Part shown: one piece after another, positions 27,245 through 34,831 of the stretch
Position numbering within the stretch: position 1 is the stretch's first letter
Layout: each line of letters begins with the position of its first letter
DNA from: Catenuloplanes atrovinosus
Lineage (GTDB): Bacteria; Actinomycetota; Actinomycetes; Mycobacteriales; Micromonosporaceae
Length of the DNA: 64,000 bases
Assembly: GCF_031458235.1 (NCBI RefSeq)
Contig: NZ_JAVDYB010000001.1
Span: 4,691,001-4,755,000 of the forward strand
Direction of reading: 5' to 3'
The notes under the pieces: generated by a model
What the model was told of the DNA's origin: nothing
Database searches by the model: none
Seen by the model: the letters and a program-made list of their open reading frames with translations, nothing else
Made by a program: the position numbers and the translations under genes

Positions 27245-28509
27245 GGCGGCTCTCCGGGCGCAACCGGTCCGCGCTGATCATCGGCATGCAGGGCATCCGC
27301 GCCCGCAAGCTGCGCACGCTGCTGTCCATGGTCAGCCTGTTCCTCGGCATCCTCGCCGTGGTCGCGGTCCAGGCCGGCGCCAGCATCGCGGAGCGCGCGC
27401 TGCTCGCCGACATGGAGCTGACCGCCGGCCTGGACGGCACCCGGGTCGCCGACATCTACGGCGGACCGCCCGGCACGGTCGGCGTGGTGACCGACACGGT
27501 CGACGGGCGGACGGACGCGGTCGCGCTGATCCAGGTGTCGGCCGTGATCGGCGAGTCCGGCGTCAGCCCGATCCAGCCCGGGCCCAGCGGCGGCTACGAG
27601 GACGCGGTCACCGAGGGCCCCACCGACTTCTGCCACCAGCCGTCCCCGGCGGGCGCGTGCCCGCCGATCGGCCGCGCACTGTCGGTGAACCTCAACGCGC
27701 TCACCGGCGACGTGCGCGCGTTCCGGCCGTACCGGCACCTGAGCGGCGAGTGGCTGTCGTTCGGCACGGTCCCGGCGATGTCGCCGCGGATCGTGCTCAA
27801 CAAGGAGGCCGCGGCCGCGTTCGCGCTGTACCCGGTGCCGGCCGCGCTGCGCATCGAGGGCGGCACCGGCGACGGCGTGACGCCGCAGTTCGTGGGCGTG
27901 GTCGACGACGGCTCCGGCTGGCCCCAGGCGTACGTGCGGATGGACGAACTCTCCGCGTGGACCGCCACGGACAGCGCCGGCATCCAGGTGCTGCTGGCCG
28001 GCCAGACCCCGGTCGAGCAGGTGCTGGGCACCAAGCTGCGGGCCAAGGGCATGGAGCTCGGCGTGTACGAGGTGCAGTCGCGCGAGGACTTCAAGCAGCA
28101 GATCGACCTGATGCGGCTGCTGTTCCTCGGCCTCTCCGCGTTCGTGCTGCTGATCGGCGTCGCGGGCGTGCTGAACGTCGGCCTGGCCACGGTCGGTGAA
28201 CGCGTGGAGGAGTTCGCGCTGCGCCGCGCGGTGGGCACGCCACGATCACTGCTGGCCGGCATCGTGCTCGCCGAGACGCTGCTGACCGGGCTGCTCACGG
28301 CCGCGGCCGCGATCGGTTTCGCGGCCGGCGCGCTGAAGGTGGCGACGACCGTGCTGGGTTCGTCCGACCCGTTCCTGGCCGGCCTGCAGTTCCCGTGGGA
28401 GGCGGCGGTGGCGGGCATCATCGCGGGCCTGGTGGCGGGCGTGCTCGGCGGATTCGTGCCGGCCCTGCGGGCGGCCCGCATCCCGATCGCCACGGTCATG
28501 CGTGCGTAG
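27241..28509 (+). CDS. FtsX/MacB-like ABC transporter permease
   Basis: 422 residues, starting with ATGA overlap. The N-terminus KLRTLLSMVSLFLGILAVVAVQAGASIAERALLADM is the first helix. A large extracytoplasmic domain (about residues 50-275) follows. Three C-terminal helices are seen around 285-310, 335-360 and 385-415, with the FtsX segment GVLNVGLATVGERVEEFALRRAVGTPRSLLAGIVLAETLL. Four helices and the big periplasmic-type domain fit MacB, here in a Gram-positive cell, so the outer domain lies at the cell wall. A strong hairpin terminator follows 16 bp after the stop. Confidence 0.9.
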   Translation: MRRLSGRNRSALIIGMQGIRARKLRTLLSMVSLFLGILAVVAVQAGASIAERALLADMELTAGLDGTRVADIYGGPPGTVGVVTDTVDGRTDAVALIQVSAVIGESGVSPIQPGPSGGYEDAVTEGPTDFCHQPSPAGACPPIGRALSVNLNALTGDVRAFRPYRHLSGEWLSFGTVPAMSPRIVLNKEAAAAFALYPVPAALRIEGGTGDGVTPQFVGVVDDGSGWPQAYVRMDELSAWTATDSAGIQVLLAGQTPVEQVLGTKLRAKGMELGVYEVQSREDFKQQIDLMRLLFLGLSAFVLLIGVAGVLNVGLATVGERVEEFALRRAVGTPRSLLAGIVLAETLLTGLLTAAAAIGFAAGALKVATTVLGSSDPFLAGLQFPWEAAVAGIIAGLVAGVLGGFVPALRAARIPIATVMRA

Positions 28510-28525
28510 CCCTCGTCCCTTTGAA

Positions 28526-28566
28526 GGCGGCCCTCGTCGTTCCGGCGACGAGGGCCGCCGCGTTTT
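28526..28566 (+). terminator. Rho-independent terminator after the efflux operon
   Basis: A perfect 14-bp stem (28526-28539 with 28546-28559) around a 6-nt loop, followed by GCGTTTT. It lies 16 bp after the permease stop. The next gene is on the opposite strand. Confidence 0.88.
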
Positions 28567-28579
28567 CCGGCTTCTCCGG

Positions 28580-29254
28580 TCAGGGGCGCGGTAGCACGCC
28601 CAGCAGGGTCGCGGTCAGCGCCTGCGTCAGGTAGTCCTTCGGGTCCAGGTGCAGGCGGGCCAGGTCGGGCTCGGCCTGGTAGGCCGCCCGCAGGCTGGGC
28701 GGGGGCGTGCTGTACGCCGGCAGCGCGCCGGCCGTGAGCATGGTCTGCAGGCTGAACAGCGTCGCGTTCTCGCCCAGCTCCGGCAGGTGCTCGCGGATCA
28801 GCGCGGTCATGGTCGCCAGGCGGTCCAGGGAGGCGCGCTTGTAGCGGGCGACGACCTCGACGGAGACGTTGTGCTCCAGCACGCCGCTCTGCGCGCCGAA
28901 GAGGTCGCACATCACCATGCGGCCGGAGAGCGAGCGGCTGAGGATCTCGGCCAGCACCGCGGCCCGCTCGGCCATCGGCCGGTTCCCGTCGATGCCCGCG
29001 GCCAACTCCCCCGCCAGCTCCGCCAGCCACTCCCCCAGCAGGTGGTCCAGCAGTTCCAGCAGCACCGCCTCGCGGGACTCGAAGTAGCGCAACACGTTCG
29101 GCTTCGCCAGGCCCACCCGGCGGCTGAGCTCGTTCAGCGTCACCGCCGCGACCGGCATCTCGTCGAGCATCGTCGACGCCATGTCGAGGATCGCCTTCCG
29201 GCGGATCTCCCGCTGTTCTTCGGTTCGCGCCCGCTGGAACGTCACGATCGCCAT
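28580..29254 (-). CDS. TetR family transcriptional regulator
   Basis: 224 residues. The helix-turn-helix is RRKAILDMASTMLDEMPVAAVTLNELSRRVGLAKPNVLRYFESREAVLLELL (about residues 18-70). It ends with a helical ligand domain and the C-terminal ALTATLLGVLPRP. It is divergent from an SDR gene (29354). The 100-bp gap between them holds a strong -35/-10 promoter and three identical-core palindromes, so it most likely represses that SDR and itself. A ligand cannot be predicted. Confidence 0.9.
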   Translation of the reverse strand: MAIVTFQRARTEEQREIRRKAILDMASTMLDEMPVAAVTLNELSRRVGLAKPNVLRYFESREAVLLELLDHLLGEWLAELAGELAAGIDGNRPMAERAAVLAEILSRSLSGRMVMCDLFGAQSGVLEHNVSVEVVARYKRASLDRLATMTALIREHLPELGENATLFSLQTMLTAGALPAYSTPPPSLRAAYQAEPDLARLHLDPKDYLTQALTATLLGVLPRP

Positions 29255-29262
29255 CCTAAGTT

Positions 29263-29331
29263 ACGTACCCCCGGTACGTTGACATCGTACCGGGGGTATC
29301 TTATCGTCGTAGCAGCAAGATACCTTCGGTA
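29263..29331 (+). promoter_or_regulatory. SDR promoter with three TACC-N3-GGTA operator boxes
   Basis: TACC-N3-GGTA occurs at 29266-29276 (inside the perfect ACGTACC-CCC-GGTACGT, 29263-29279), at 29288-29298 and at 29321-29331. Centres lie 22 and 33 bp apart. The promoter is TTGACA (29279-29284), 17-bp spacer, TATCGT (29302-29307), so the middle box sits in the spacer and the third near +10. A TetR repressor would block RNA polymerase there. Confidence 0.75.
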
Positions 29332-29353
29332 CTTTACAGGGCGAGGAGTCGAC

Positions 29354-30292
29354 ATGAGCGAGCAGTGGACGACGGCGAACATCCCGGACCAGCGCGGGCG
29401 GACGGCCGTGGTGACCGGAGCCAACACCGGACTGGGGTACGAGACCGCCAAGGCGCTCGCCGCACGCGGCGCGTCCGTGATCCTCGCCGTGCGCGACGTG
29501 GAGAAGGGCGAGCGGGCCGCGGCCGGCCTGTCCGGCGACGTGACCGTGCAGGCGCTGGATCTGACCTCGCTCGACTCCGTCCGCACCGCGGCGGCGGCGC
29601 TGCGGTCGCGGCTCGACCGGATCGACCTGCTGATCAACAACGCCGGCGTGATGTACACCCCGAAGCGGACCACCCGCGAAGGCTTCGAGCTGCAGTTCGG
29701 CACCAACCACCTCGGCCACTTCGCGCTCACCGGGCTGCTGCTCGACCTGATGCTGCCCGTGCCGGGCTCGCGGGTGGTCACGGTCAGCAGCACCGGCCAC
29801 CGCATCCGGGCCGCGATCCACTTCGACGATCTGCACTGGGAGCGGTCGTACAGCCGGGCCGCCGCCTACGGTCAGTCCAAGCTGGCCAACCTGATGTTCA
29901 CCTACGAGTTGCAGCGCCGGCTCGCCCCACACGGCACCACCGTCGCGATGGCCGCGCACCCCGGCCTGTCCAGCACCGAACTCGCCCGCCACAGCCCCGC
30001 GGCCCTCCGCCTGCCGCTCACCTGGCTCGGGCCGGTGATCACCCAGACCCCCGCGATGGGCGCGCTGCCGACCCTGCGCGCCGCCACCGACCCCGCCGCC
30101 CTCGGCGGCCAGTACTACGGCCCGGGCGGACGCGGCGAGATCACGGGCCACCCCCGGCTGGTCACCTCGAGCCCGCAGTCGTACGAGGTGGCCATCCAGC
30201 AGCGGCTGTGGGCCGTCTCCGAAGACCTCACCGGCGTGACGTTCCCCCGCGTCGAGCCGAAGCGGCTTTCCGGACTGGCGCTCGCCGGGTAA
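29354..30292 (+). CDS. Short-chain dehydrogenase/reductase (retinol-dehydrogenase-like)
   Basis: 312 residues from ATG 29354 with GGGCGAGGAG before it. TAVVTGANTGLGYETAKALAARGASVILAVRDVEKG holds the TGxxxGxG cofactor motif. LLINNAGVM is the NNAG motif, the catalytic Tyr and Lys are in YGQSKLANL, and VVTVSSTGHRI provides Ser. The extended C-terminus and HPGLSSTEL region are typical of the RDH/WW-oxidoreductase-like SDR branch. It reduces or oxidises a hydroxy/keto group with NADP(H). The divergent TetR gene controls it. The FMN reductase gene lies 230 bp further on the same strand. Confidence 0.88.
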   Translation: MSEQWTTANIPDQRGRTAVVTGANTGLGYETAKALAARGASVILAVRDVEKGERAAAGLSGDVTVQALDLTSLDSVRTAAAALRSRLDRIDLLINNAGVMYTPKRTTREGFELQFGTNHLGHFALTGLLLDLMLPVPGSRVVTVSSTGHRIRAAIHFDDLHWERSYSRAAAYGQSKLANLMFTYELQRRLAPHGTTVAMAAHPGLSSTELARHSPAALRLPLTWLGPVITQTPAMGALPTLRAATDPAALGGQYYGPGGRGEITGHPRLVTSSPQSYEVAIQQRLWAVSEDLTGVTFPRVEPKRLSGLALAG

Positions 30293-30522
30293 CGCGCGCG
30301 GCACGCCGAATGCAGCTCCCACCCGCGCATCACCGCCGATCTCGGCCCAGCCGCCGAGGTCGGCGCGCGGTCACCCCGCCTACAGAATCCTAGGAGGCTG
30401 GATTGATTTCTGTGGGCCTCGTCTCGTGCGGCGCGATTTTATTGATGCGTCAACCATCTGTAGGCACGATCGTGGAAGTCGTCGTTTGTCGCGGCGACAG
30501 AACAACCGCCTTCAGAGGAATC

Positions 30523-31089
30523 ATGGACATGATCAAGATCGGCATCATCCTCGGCAGTACCCGGCCCGGACGTAACGGCGAGGCCGTCGCGAAGTGGGTG
30601 TTCGAGCTGGCGCAGAAGCACGGCGGCGCCGAGTTCGAGCTCGTCGACCTGCTCGACTACGACCTGCCGCACCTCGACGAGCCGATCCCGGCGTCGGCCG
30701 GCCGGTACCAGCAGGAGCACACCCGCCGGTGGGCCGCCAAGGTCGCCGAGTTCGACGGCTACGTGTTCGTCACGCCGGAGTACAACCACTCGCCGTCCGG
30801 CGCACTGAAGAACGCGATCGACTTCGTCTACAACGAGTGGAACAACAAGGCGGCCGGGTTCGTCTCCTACGGCTCCGCCGGCGGCACGCGCGCGGTCGAG
30901 CACCTGCGCCTGATCATGGGTGAGCTGCAGGTCGCGGACGTGCGGGCGCAGGTCGCGCTCTCGCTGTCCACGGACTTCCAGAACTGGACCGTCTTCACGC
31001 CGGGCGCGCACCACGAGGCGACCGTGAACACCATGCTCGACCAGCTCATCGCCTGGTCCACCGCGCTGGCCCCGGTCCGCGCGGCCTGA
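30523..31089 (+). CDS. NAD(P)H-dependent FMN reductase (flavodoxin fold)
   Basis: 188 residues from ATG 30523; the in-frame ATG 30529 has better spacing to AGAGGA (30514-30519). GIILGSTRPGRNGEAVAKWV is the FMN phosphate-binding loop (GSTRxGR), and VFVTPEYNHSPSGALKNAIDFVYNEWNNKAAGFVSYGSAGG is the family PEYN...KN.ID segment. Such enzymes reduce FMN, azo dyes, quinones or chromate at the expense of NADPH. The 230-bp region upstream has no gene; it contains AAGTCGTCGTTTGTCGCGG-like sequence but no confident promoter. A hairpin follows at 31177. Confidence 0.9.
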   Translation: MDMIKIGIILGSTRPGRNGEAVAKWVFELAQKHGGAEFELVDLLDYDLPHLDEPIPASAGRYQQEHTRRWAAKVAEFDGYVFVTPEYNHSPSGALKNAIDFVYNEWNNKAAGFVSYGSAGGTRAVEHLRLIMGELQVADVRAQVALSLSTDFQNWTVFTPGAHHEATVNTMLDQLIAWSTALAPVRAA

Positions 31090-31176
31090 CCACCGCCCCC
31101 GCGGCCGGTCCGGGCCGCGTGTCTCGCTGCCGGCTCCGGTCCCGCAAGCGGTGGACGATGGTCCGAGCGTTCCGCC

Positions 31177-31207
31177 CCGCCGTGAGTGGCTATCCCACTT
31201 ACGGCGG
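31177..31207. terminator. 13-bp hairpin downstream of the FMN reductase
   Basis: CCGCCGTGAGTGG (31177-31189) and CCACTTACGGCGG (31195-31207) pair over 13 bases (one G-U) around a 5-nt loop, 88 bp after the gene. It lacks a U-tract. It may be a terminator or an operator-like repeat. Confidence 0.45.
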
Positions 31208-31324
31208 GACGGTGGCGCCGATCTGCCGCACAAGCGGGCGTCACGTGTGTGACCACGGTCGCGTCCACCGGCACGAAGACCTGCGCGCCCAGATCTTCGG
31301 CTATCCGGACGCGCCGCTGTTCTC

Positions 31325-31519
31325 TCACTGCTCGCGGTAGCGGGACGCCAGCGCGGGGCTCTGCCCGTCGAAGGCGGCCAGGTCTGCGGCGAAGACGGCG
31401 TCGAGCAGACCGGTATCCGCCACGCCCGGCGCGACCACGACCTCGCCCAAATCCAGCCCGCGCAGGCCAGCGGTGACCACGTCGTCGGCGCTCATCCGCG
31501 GCACTGCGCTGAGGTCCAT
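31325..31519 (-). pseudogene. C-terminal remnant of a short-chain dehydrogenase
   Basis: About 64 residues. RMSADDVVTAGLRGLDLGEVVVAPGVADTGLLDAVFAADLAAFDGQSPALASRY is the C-terminal segment of a common actinobacterial SDR subgroup (DVV.AGLRGLxLGEVVxAPG...FAADLAAFGGQS). The dinucleotide-binding and catalytic parts are absent. Immediately upstream, in another frame, lies the N-terminal part of an NTF2-like gene, so the two genes were joined by a deletion. Confidence 0.7.
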
Positions 31520-31544
31520 GCCCTGGCGCGTGGGTGTACGCCGC

Positions 31545-31728
31545 GTGAACCGCCGACGTTCATCGCCCGCGACCGCTCGATGAAGGTGGACGCGGGCCCC
31601 TCGAACCAGGACATCGCGATGGTCGCGTCGGCGGTGCAGCAGTCGGCCATCTCGTCGAACAGCCCGCGGTCGCGGCTCTGGCGCTCCCGGAGGACGAGGG
31701 CGGTCACCGCGCCCACCGGCGAGTTCAC
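31545..31728 (-). pseudogene. N-terminal remnant of an NTF2/SnoaL-like protein
   Basis: A GTG at 31728 overlaps the stop of the upstream oxidoreductase gene (GTGA). It opens about 60 codons reading VTALVLRERQSRDRGLFDEMADCCTADATIAMSWFEGPASTFIERSRAM, the typical first half of a SnoaL/NTF2-like cyclase or dehydratase-like protein. After about 31545 the reading becomes Arg/Gly-rich noise and ends at 31492. The C-terminal half is missing; a piece of an SDR gene follows instead. Confidence 0.65.
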
Positions 31729-32618
31729 GAGGCCGCCCGCGGCCCGGCGGCGGTCCGGGGAAGGCTGCCGACCAGCGCCGGCAGTCCGCGAGCGCCCTCG
31801 TGGGCCCGCGCCACCACCGCGCCGGCGTCCAGCCCGGCCTCGTCCATGGCCGCCGCGAACAGGTCGACGTCCAGATCCTCGACCGCGGACAGGTGCTGCA
31901 CGGTGTCCGGGTTGACCATCTCGCCCAGTAGGGTCAGGGCGCGGCTGGTTCCGCTGCCCAGCCGCAGCGCCTCGACCAGGCGATCCGGGTCGGCGCCGGC
32001 GGCCGAGGCCAGCTTGACCACCTCGCCGATCGTGGCCTGGTTGAGGATGAGCAGGACGTTGTTGAACAACTTGGCGGTCTGCCCGGCGCCCACCGGTCCC
32101 ATCGGCACGACGTTGGTGGCGAAGGCGGCGAGGACCGGGCGGCACCGCTTCAGCGCCTCGTCCGGCCCGCCGGCAAACACCGTCAAGGTTCGGGCCTCGG
32201 CGCCCGGGCGCCCGCCGCTGACCGGGGCGTCGACGTAGACCGCACCCGCGGCTGCGCACACCTCGGCCAGGTGCCGGCTGCTCTGCGGCGTCCCGGTTCC
32301 GTGGTTGACTACAATCGTTCCGGGCCGCGCCCCGGCCAGCAGGCCGTCGGAACCGTCGGTGCCGTTGGTGAGCAGCCGCAGCAGGTCCTCGTCGGTGCTG
32401 ACGCACACGGCGACGATGTCGCAGGCGGCGGCGAGCTCGGCGGGGCTGCGGTGCACGGTCGCCGGGGTGTCGCGCAGCGCCTCGGTTGACGCCGCCCGCC
32501 GAGCCCACACGTGCAGGGCGAACCCGGCCTCGGCGATCGCAACCGCCATGGGCAGTCCCTGATCGCCCAGCCCGATGAAGCCGACGGCGGTGCCGGCCGG
32601 CGATGCGGTGGAAGCCAT
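31725..32618 (-). CDS. NAD(P)-dependent oxidoreductase, 3-hydroxyisobutyrate dehydrogenase family
   Basis: 297 residues, with GACAGGAG ribosome binding site. GFIGLGDQGLPMAVAIAEAGFALHVWARR holds GxGxxGxxM, the family signature. IVAVCVSTDEDLLRLL and YVDAPVSGGRPGAEARTLTVFAGG follow, and MGPVGAGQTAKLFNNVLLILN carries the catalytic Lys (GxGxxxKxxNN). The last 90 residues are the helical C-terminal domain. It would oxidise a beta-hydroxyacid or reduce an aldehyde acid. It is the first intact gene of a formerly longer operon: the next gene started by overlap (GTGA) but is now broken. Confidence 0.88.
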   Translation of the reverse strand: MASTASPAGTAVGFIGLGDQGLPMAVAIAEAGFALHVWARRAASTEALRDTPATVHRSPAELAAACDIVAVCVSTDEDLLRLLTNGTDGSDGLLAGARPGTIVVNHGTGTPQSSRHLAEVCAAAGAVYVDAPVSGGRPGAEARTLTVFAGGPDEALKRCRPVLAAFATNVVPMGPVGAGQTAKLFNNVLLILNQATIGEVVKLASAAGADPDRLVEALRLGSGTSRALTLLGEMVNPDTVQHLSAVEDLDVDLFAAAMDEAGLDAGAVVARAHEGARGLPALVGSLPRTAAGPRAAS

Positions 32619-32978
32619 GCGTTTCTCCTGTCGTGAACCTCGTGCGACCAGAGTCGCTCGTCGGTGCCGGAGCAGGCAGTGCCGCGCCTTTCCTGGTCTT
32701 GCGAGTCCCAGGCACCGGTGGCAGGCACGTGCCCACCCGGTCCTGGCGGGACGCGGCCAACACCGAAGACGTGCCCTTAAGACCTGCTCGCGCAGCGCTT
32801 AAGGGCATGTCACGGGCGGCTGCGCCCCGGCGATGCGGGATTGCCGCGCGGCTCGACCACGCCGCGCGGCCGAACGCGCTCCACGCGGGTCCCCGAAGGC
32901 GAGGCCGGCCGCTTTCGGGGCCGCTGCGGTTACTCCCGTGCGGGCCGGGCGCCCGCCACCCGTACCGCCGGTGATGGG
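32619..32978. other. 360-bp intergenic region with an inverted repeat
   Basis: No credible gene. TGCCCTTAAG (32772-32781) and its exact complement (32798-32807) form a 10-bp stem with a 16-nt loop; each arm contains the palindrome CTTAAG. It may hold the promoter of the oxidoreductase at 32618, for which I see no convincing -10/-35. A decayed gene end is possible. Confidence 0.5.
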
Positions 32979-33350
32979 TTATTGGATTTTTCCGCCGGAG
33001 GCGGAACGGCCCTCGCGGGAGCCGATGAAATCGATGGTCACGCCGTCGCGAACGTGGTCGCCGAGGACGCCGGCGATCGCGTCGGTCACGCCGGAGGCGA
33101 GCGCCGCGATCATCTCCGGGCGACCGAAGGCGGCCTCCTTGATGCCGAACGTGACGGCCGGCGCGGGGGCGGTCGCGGGCACGCCACCGATGCCCCAGCG
33201 GCCGGCCGGCACGCCGTTGAGCCGCACGACCGCGATGTCGCGCGCCCAGGGCCCGTAGACCTCGGCGACCGCGTCGGTCAGCCGGGCGATCAGCGCGCTC
33301 TCCCGGCCGGCCAGGTCGGACTCCAGCACGTCGACGCTGAGGTGAGGCAT
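32979..33350 (-). CDS. Tautomerase/cis-CaaD-like protein with N-terminal proline
   Basis: 123 residues. AAGGAGG lies 6 bp before ATG 33350 but abuts ATG 33356, which selects the shorter start and puts Pro directly after Met (MPHLSVDVLESDLAGRESALIARLTDAVAEVYG). An N-terminal Pro is the catalytic base of the tautomerase superfamily once Met is removed. The family segment DIAVVRLNGVPAGRWGIGG follows. The length corresponds to two fused 4-oxalocrotonate-tautomerase-like units, as in cis-3-chloroacrylic acid dehalogenase and MSAD. It would tautomerise an enol/keto acid or hydrolyse a halo-acrylate-like substrate. It is divergent from MarR, which probably represses it. Confidence 0.82.
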   Translation of the reverse strand: MPHLSVDVLESDLAGRESALIARLTDAVAEVYGPWARDIAVVRLNGVPAGRWGIGGVPATAPAPAVTFGIKEAAFGRPEMIAALASGVTDAIAGVLGDHVRDGVTIDFIGSREGRSASGGKIQ

Positions 33351-33369
33351 TACCATCCTCCTTGGTCAC

Positions 33370-33398
33370 TTTGACGTCAAATTAGCTTTGATGGCAAA
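33370..33398. promoter_or_regulatory. Two palindromes between tautomerase and MarR genes
   Basis: A perfect TTTGACGTCAAA (33370-33381) and an imperfect TTTGATGGCAAA (33387-33398), 17 bp apart, in an AT-rich stretch between divergent genes. They are probable MarR sites covering both promoters. Confidence 0.68.
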
Positions 33399-33418
33399 CG
33401 TATTGGAGGCGCCGTCCC

Positions 33419-33853
33419 ATGTCAACGGACGACGAGGTGCGCGAGCTGCTGCTGGTGATGCCGCGGATCGTCGGCCGGATCAAGCGAATCCCGGTCCCGG
33501 AGGCGCTGCGGTCGCTGGAGCTGGCGCCGCGCCACCTGTCGCTGCTGTCCATGCTGCTGCTGGACGGGCCGCAGACCGTGTCCGAACTGGCCGCGTCGCT
33601 CGGCGTCGCGCCGACCACGGTGAGCCTGATCATCGGTGACCTGAGCCGGAAGGGCGTGCTGGCCCGCCGCGAGGACGAGGCCGACCGGCGCCGCCGCATC
33701 GTCGACATCTCGCCGGAGAGCCGGCCGGCGATCACCGCGTGGCTGGCCCGCGGCGGGCAGGCGTGGCGGGAGGCGCTGGCGCCGCTCACCGCGGAACAGC
33801 GGCGGATCGTGGTCGAGACCATGCGACGGTACGAGCGGGCGGTCGGCGACTGA
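33419..33853 (+). CDS. MarR family transcriptional regulator
   Basis: 144 residues with GGAGG nine bases before the ATG. The winged helix is LLSMLLLDGPQTVSELAASLGVAPTTVSLIIGDLSRKGVLARREDEADRRRRIVDISPESRPAI (about residues 45-105), including the conserved DRR wing. The helices before and after form the dimer interface. MarR repressors normally release DNA on binding phenolic or other aromatic ligands. The nearby targets are the divergent tautomerase and perhaps the oxidoreductase behind it. The SDR gene 18 bp downstream is probably in the same transcript. Confidence 0.9.
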   Translation: MSTDDEVRELLLVMPRIVGRIKRIPVPEALRSLELAPRHLSLLSMLLLDGPQTVSELAASLGVAPTTVSLIIGDLSRKGVLARREDEADRRRRIVDISPESRPAITAWLARGGQAWREALAPLTAEQRRIVVETMRRYERAVGD

Positions 33854-33871
33854 TCGCTATACAGTGCTGCG

Positions 33872-34663
33872 ATGAGCCGCACCGCGCTGGTCACCGGATC
33901 ATCGTCAGGCATCGGCCGTGCGACCGCCGAACTGCTGGTGGCGCGCGGCTACCGGGTCCTCGGCACCAGCCGCGATCCGGGCGCGCAGCGGCTCGGCGGC
34001 GTGGAGTTCCTGCCGCTCGACCTCAGCGATCCGGCCTCCGTCGAGGCGCTGGCGCCGGTGCTGGGCACGGTGGACGTGCTGGTCAACAACGCGGGTGAGA
34101 GCCAGTCCGCGCCGCTGGAGGACCTGCCGGGCGACATGCTCCGGCGCCTCTTCGAGGTCAACGTGTTCGGCCCGGTGCGGCTGGCCCAGCTGGCGCTGCC
34201 GGGGATGCGGGCGCGCGGGCACGGCCGGGTGGTCATGGTCGGGTCCATGGTGGCCTCGTTCCCGCTGGCGTACCGGTCGGCCTACGTCGCCTCGAAGGCC
34301 GCGATCAAGGGCTTCGCGAGCGCGGCGCGCCACGAGTTCTCGCCGTTCGGCGTGTGGCTGACCACGGTGGAGCCGGGTGCGATCGCGACCGGCATCAGCG
34401 GGCGGCGCACCTCCTTCGTCGCGCCGGACTCGCCGCACCGGCGCGACTTCGAGACCATGCTCGGCGCGCTCGACCGCAACGAGCGGGCGGGCACGCCGCC
34501 GGAACGGGTCGCCGCCACGATCGTGAAAGCCGTCGAGGACCGCCGGCCCCGCGCACGGTACGCCGTGGGCAGCGGCGCGCCGGCCGTGTTCGCGTTGCGC
34601 CGCCTCGCACCGGCCGCGTTCGTCGAGCGGGCCACGCAGCGGCGCCACGACCTGCGACGTTGA
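33872..34663 (+). CDS. Short-chain dehydrogenase/reductase
   Basis: 263 residues. ALVTGSSSGIGRATAELLVARGYRVLGTSRDP contains TGxxxGIG. DVLVNNAGESQSAPLEDL, VVMVGSMVASFPLAYRSAYVASKAAIKGFASAARHEF (Ser, Tyr, Lys triad, with YVASK) and TTVEPGAIATGI complete a classical SDR. It follows the MarR gene by 18 bp with no terminator, so it is probably co-transcribed. The substrate is unknown; the RR at position 38-40 region (TSRDP) favours NADP. Confidence 0.88.
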   Translation: MSRTALVTGSSSGIGRATAELLVARGYRVLGTSRDPGAQRLGGVEFLPLDLSDPASVEALAPVLGTVDVLVNNAGESQSAPLEDLPGDMLRRLFEVNVFGPVRLAQLALPGMRARGHGRVVMVGSMVASFPLAYRSAYVASKAAIKGFASAARHEFSPFGVWLTTVEPGAIATGISGRRTSFVAPDSPHRRDFETMLGALDRNERAGTPPERVAATIVKAVEDRRPRARYAVGSGAPAVFALRRLAPAAFVERATQRRHDLRR

Positions 34664-34810
34664 CGCGTATAGCGTTCGTATAAGCGCGGTGACGGACGAT
34701 CGGGGGACAACCGGTTCGGTGCGACACGGGGCGTACCCGCATCGGCTGGCACATAACGCGCACGCCGCTCGGGCGAGGGGGACCGGGCGGCGTGTCGTCA
34801 TGCCCGCGTC

Positions 34811-34822
34811 CGTGACTATAGT
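34811..34822 (+). promoter_or_regulatory. Extended -10 promoter of the AfsR-like gene
   Basis: TGACTATAGT contains TATAGT at 34817-34822 preceded by TG, an extended -10. The ATG at 34832 lies only 9 nt downstream, so the mRNA is probably leaderless; no ribosome binding site is present. A -35 is not evident. Confidence 0.55.
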
Positions 34823-34831
34823 CTGGCCTCG

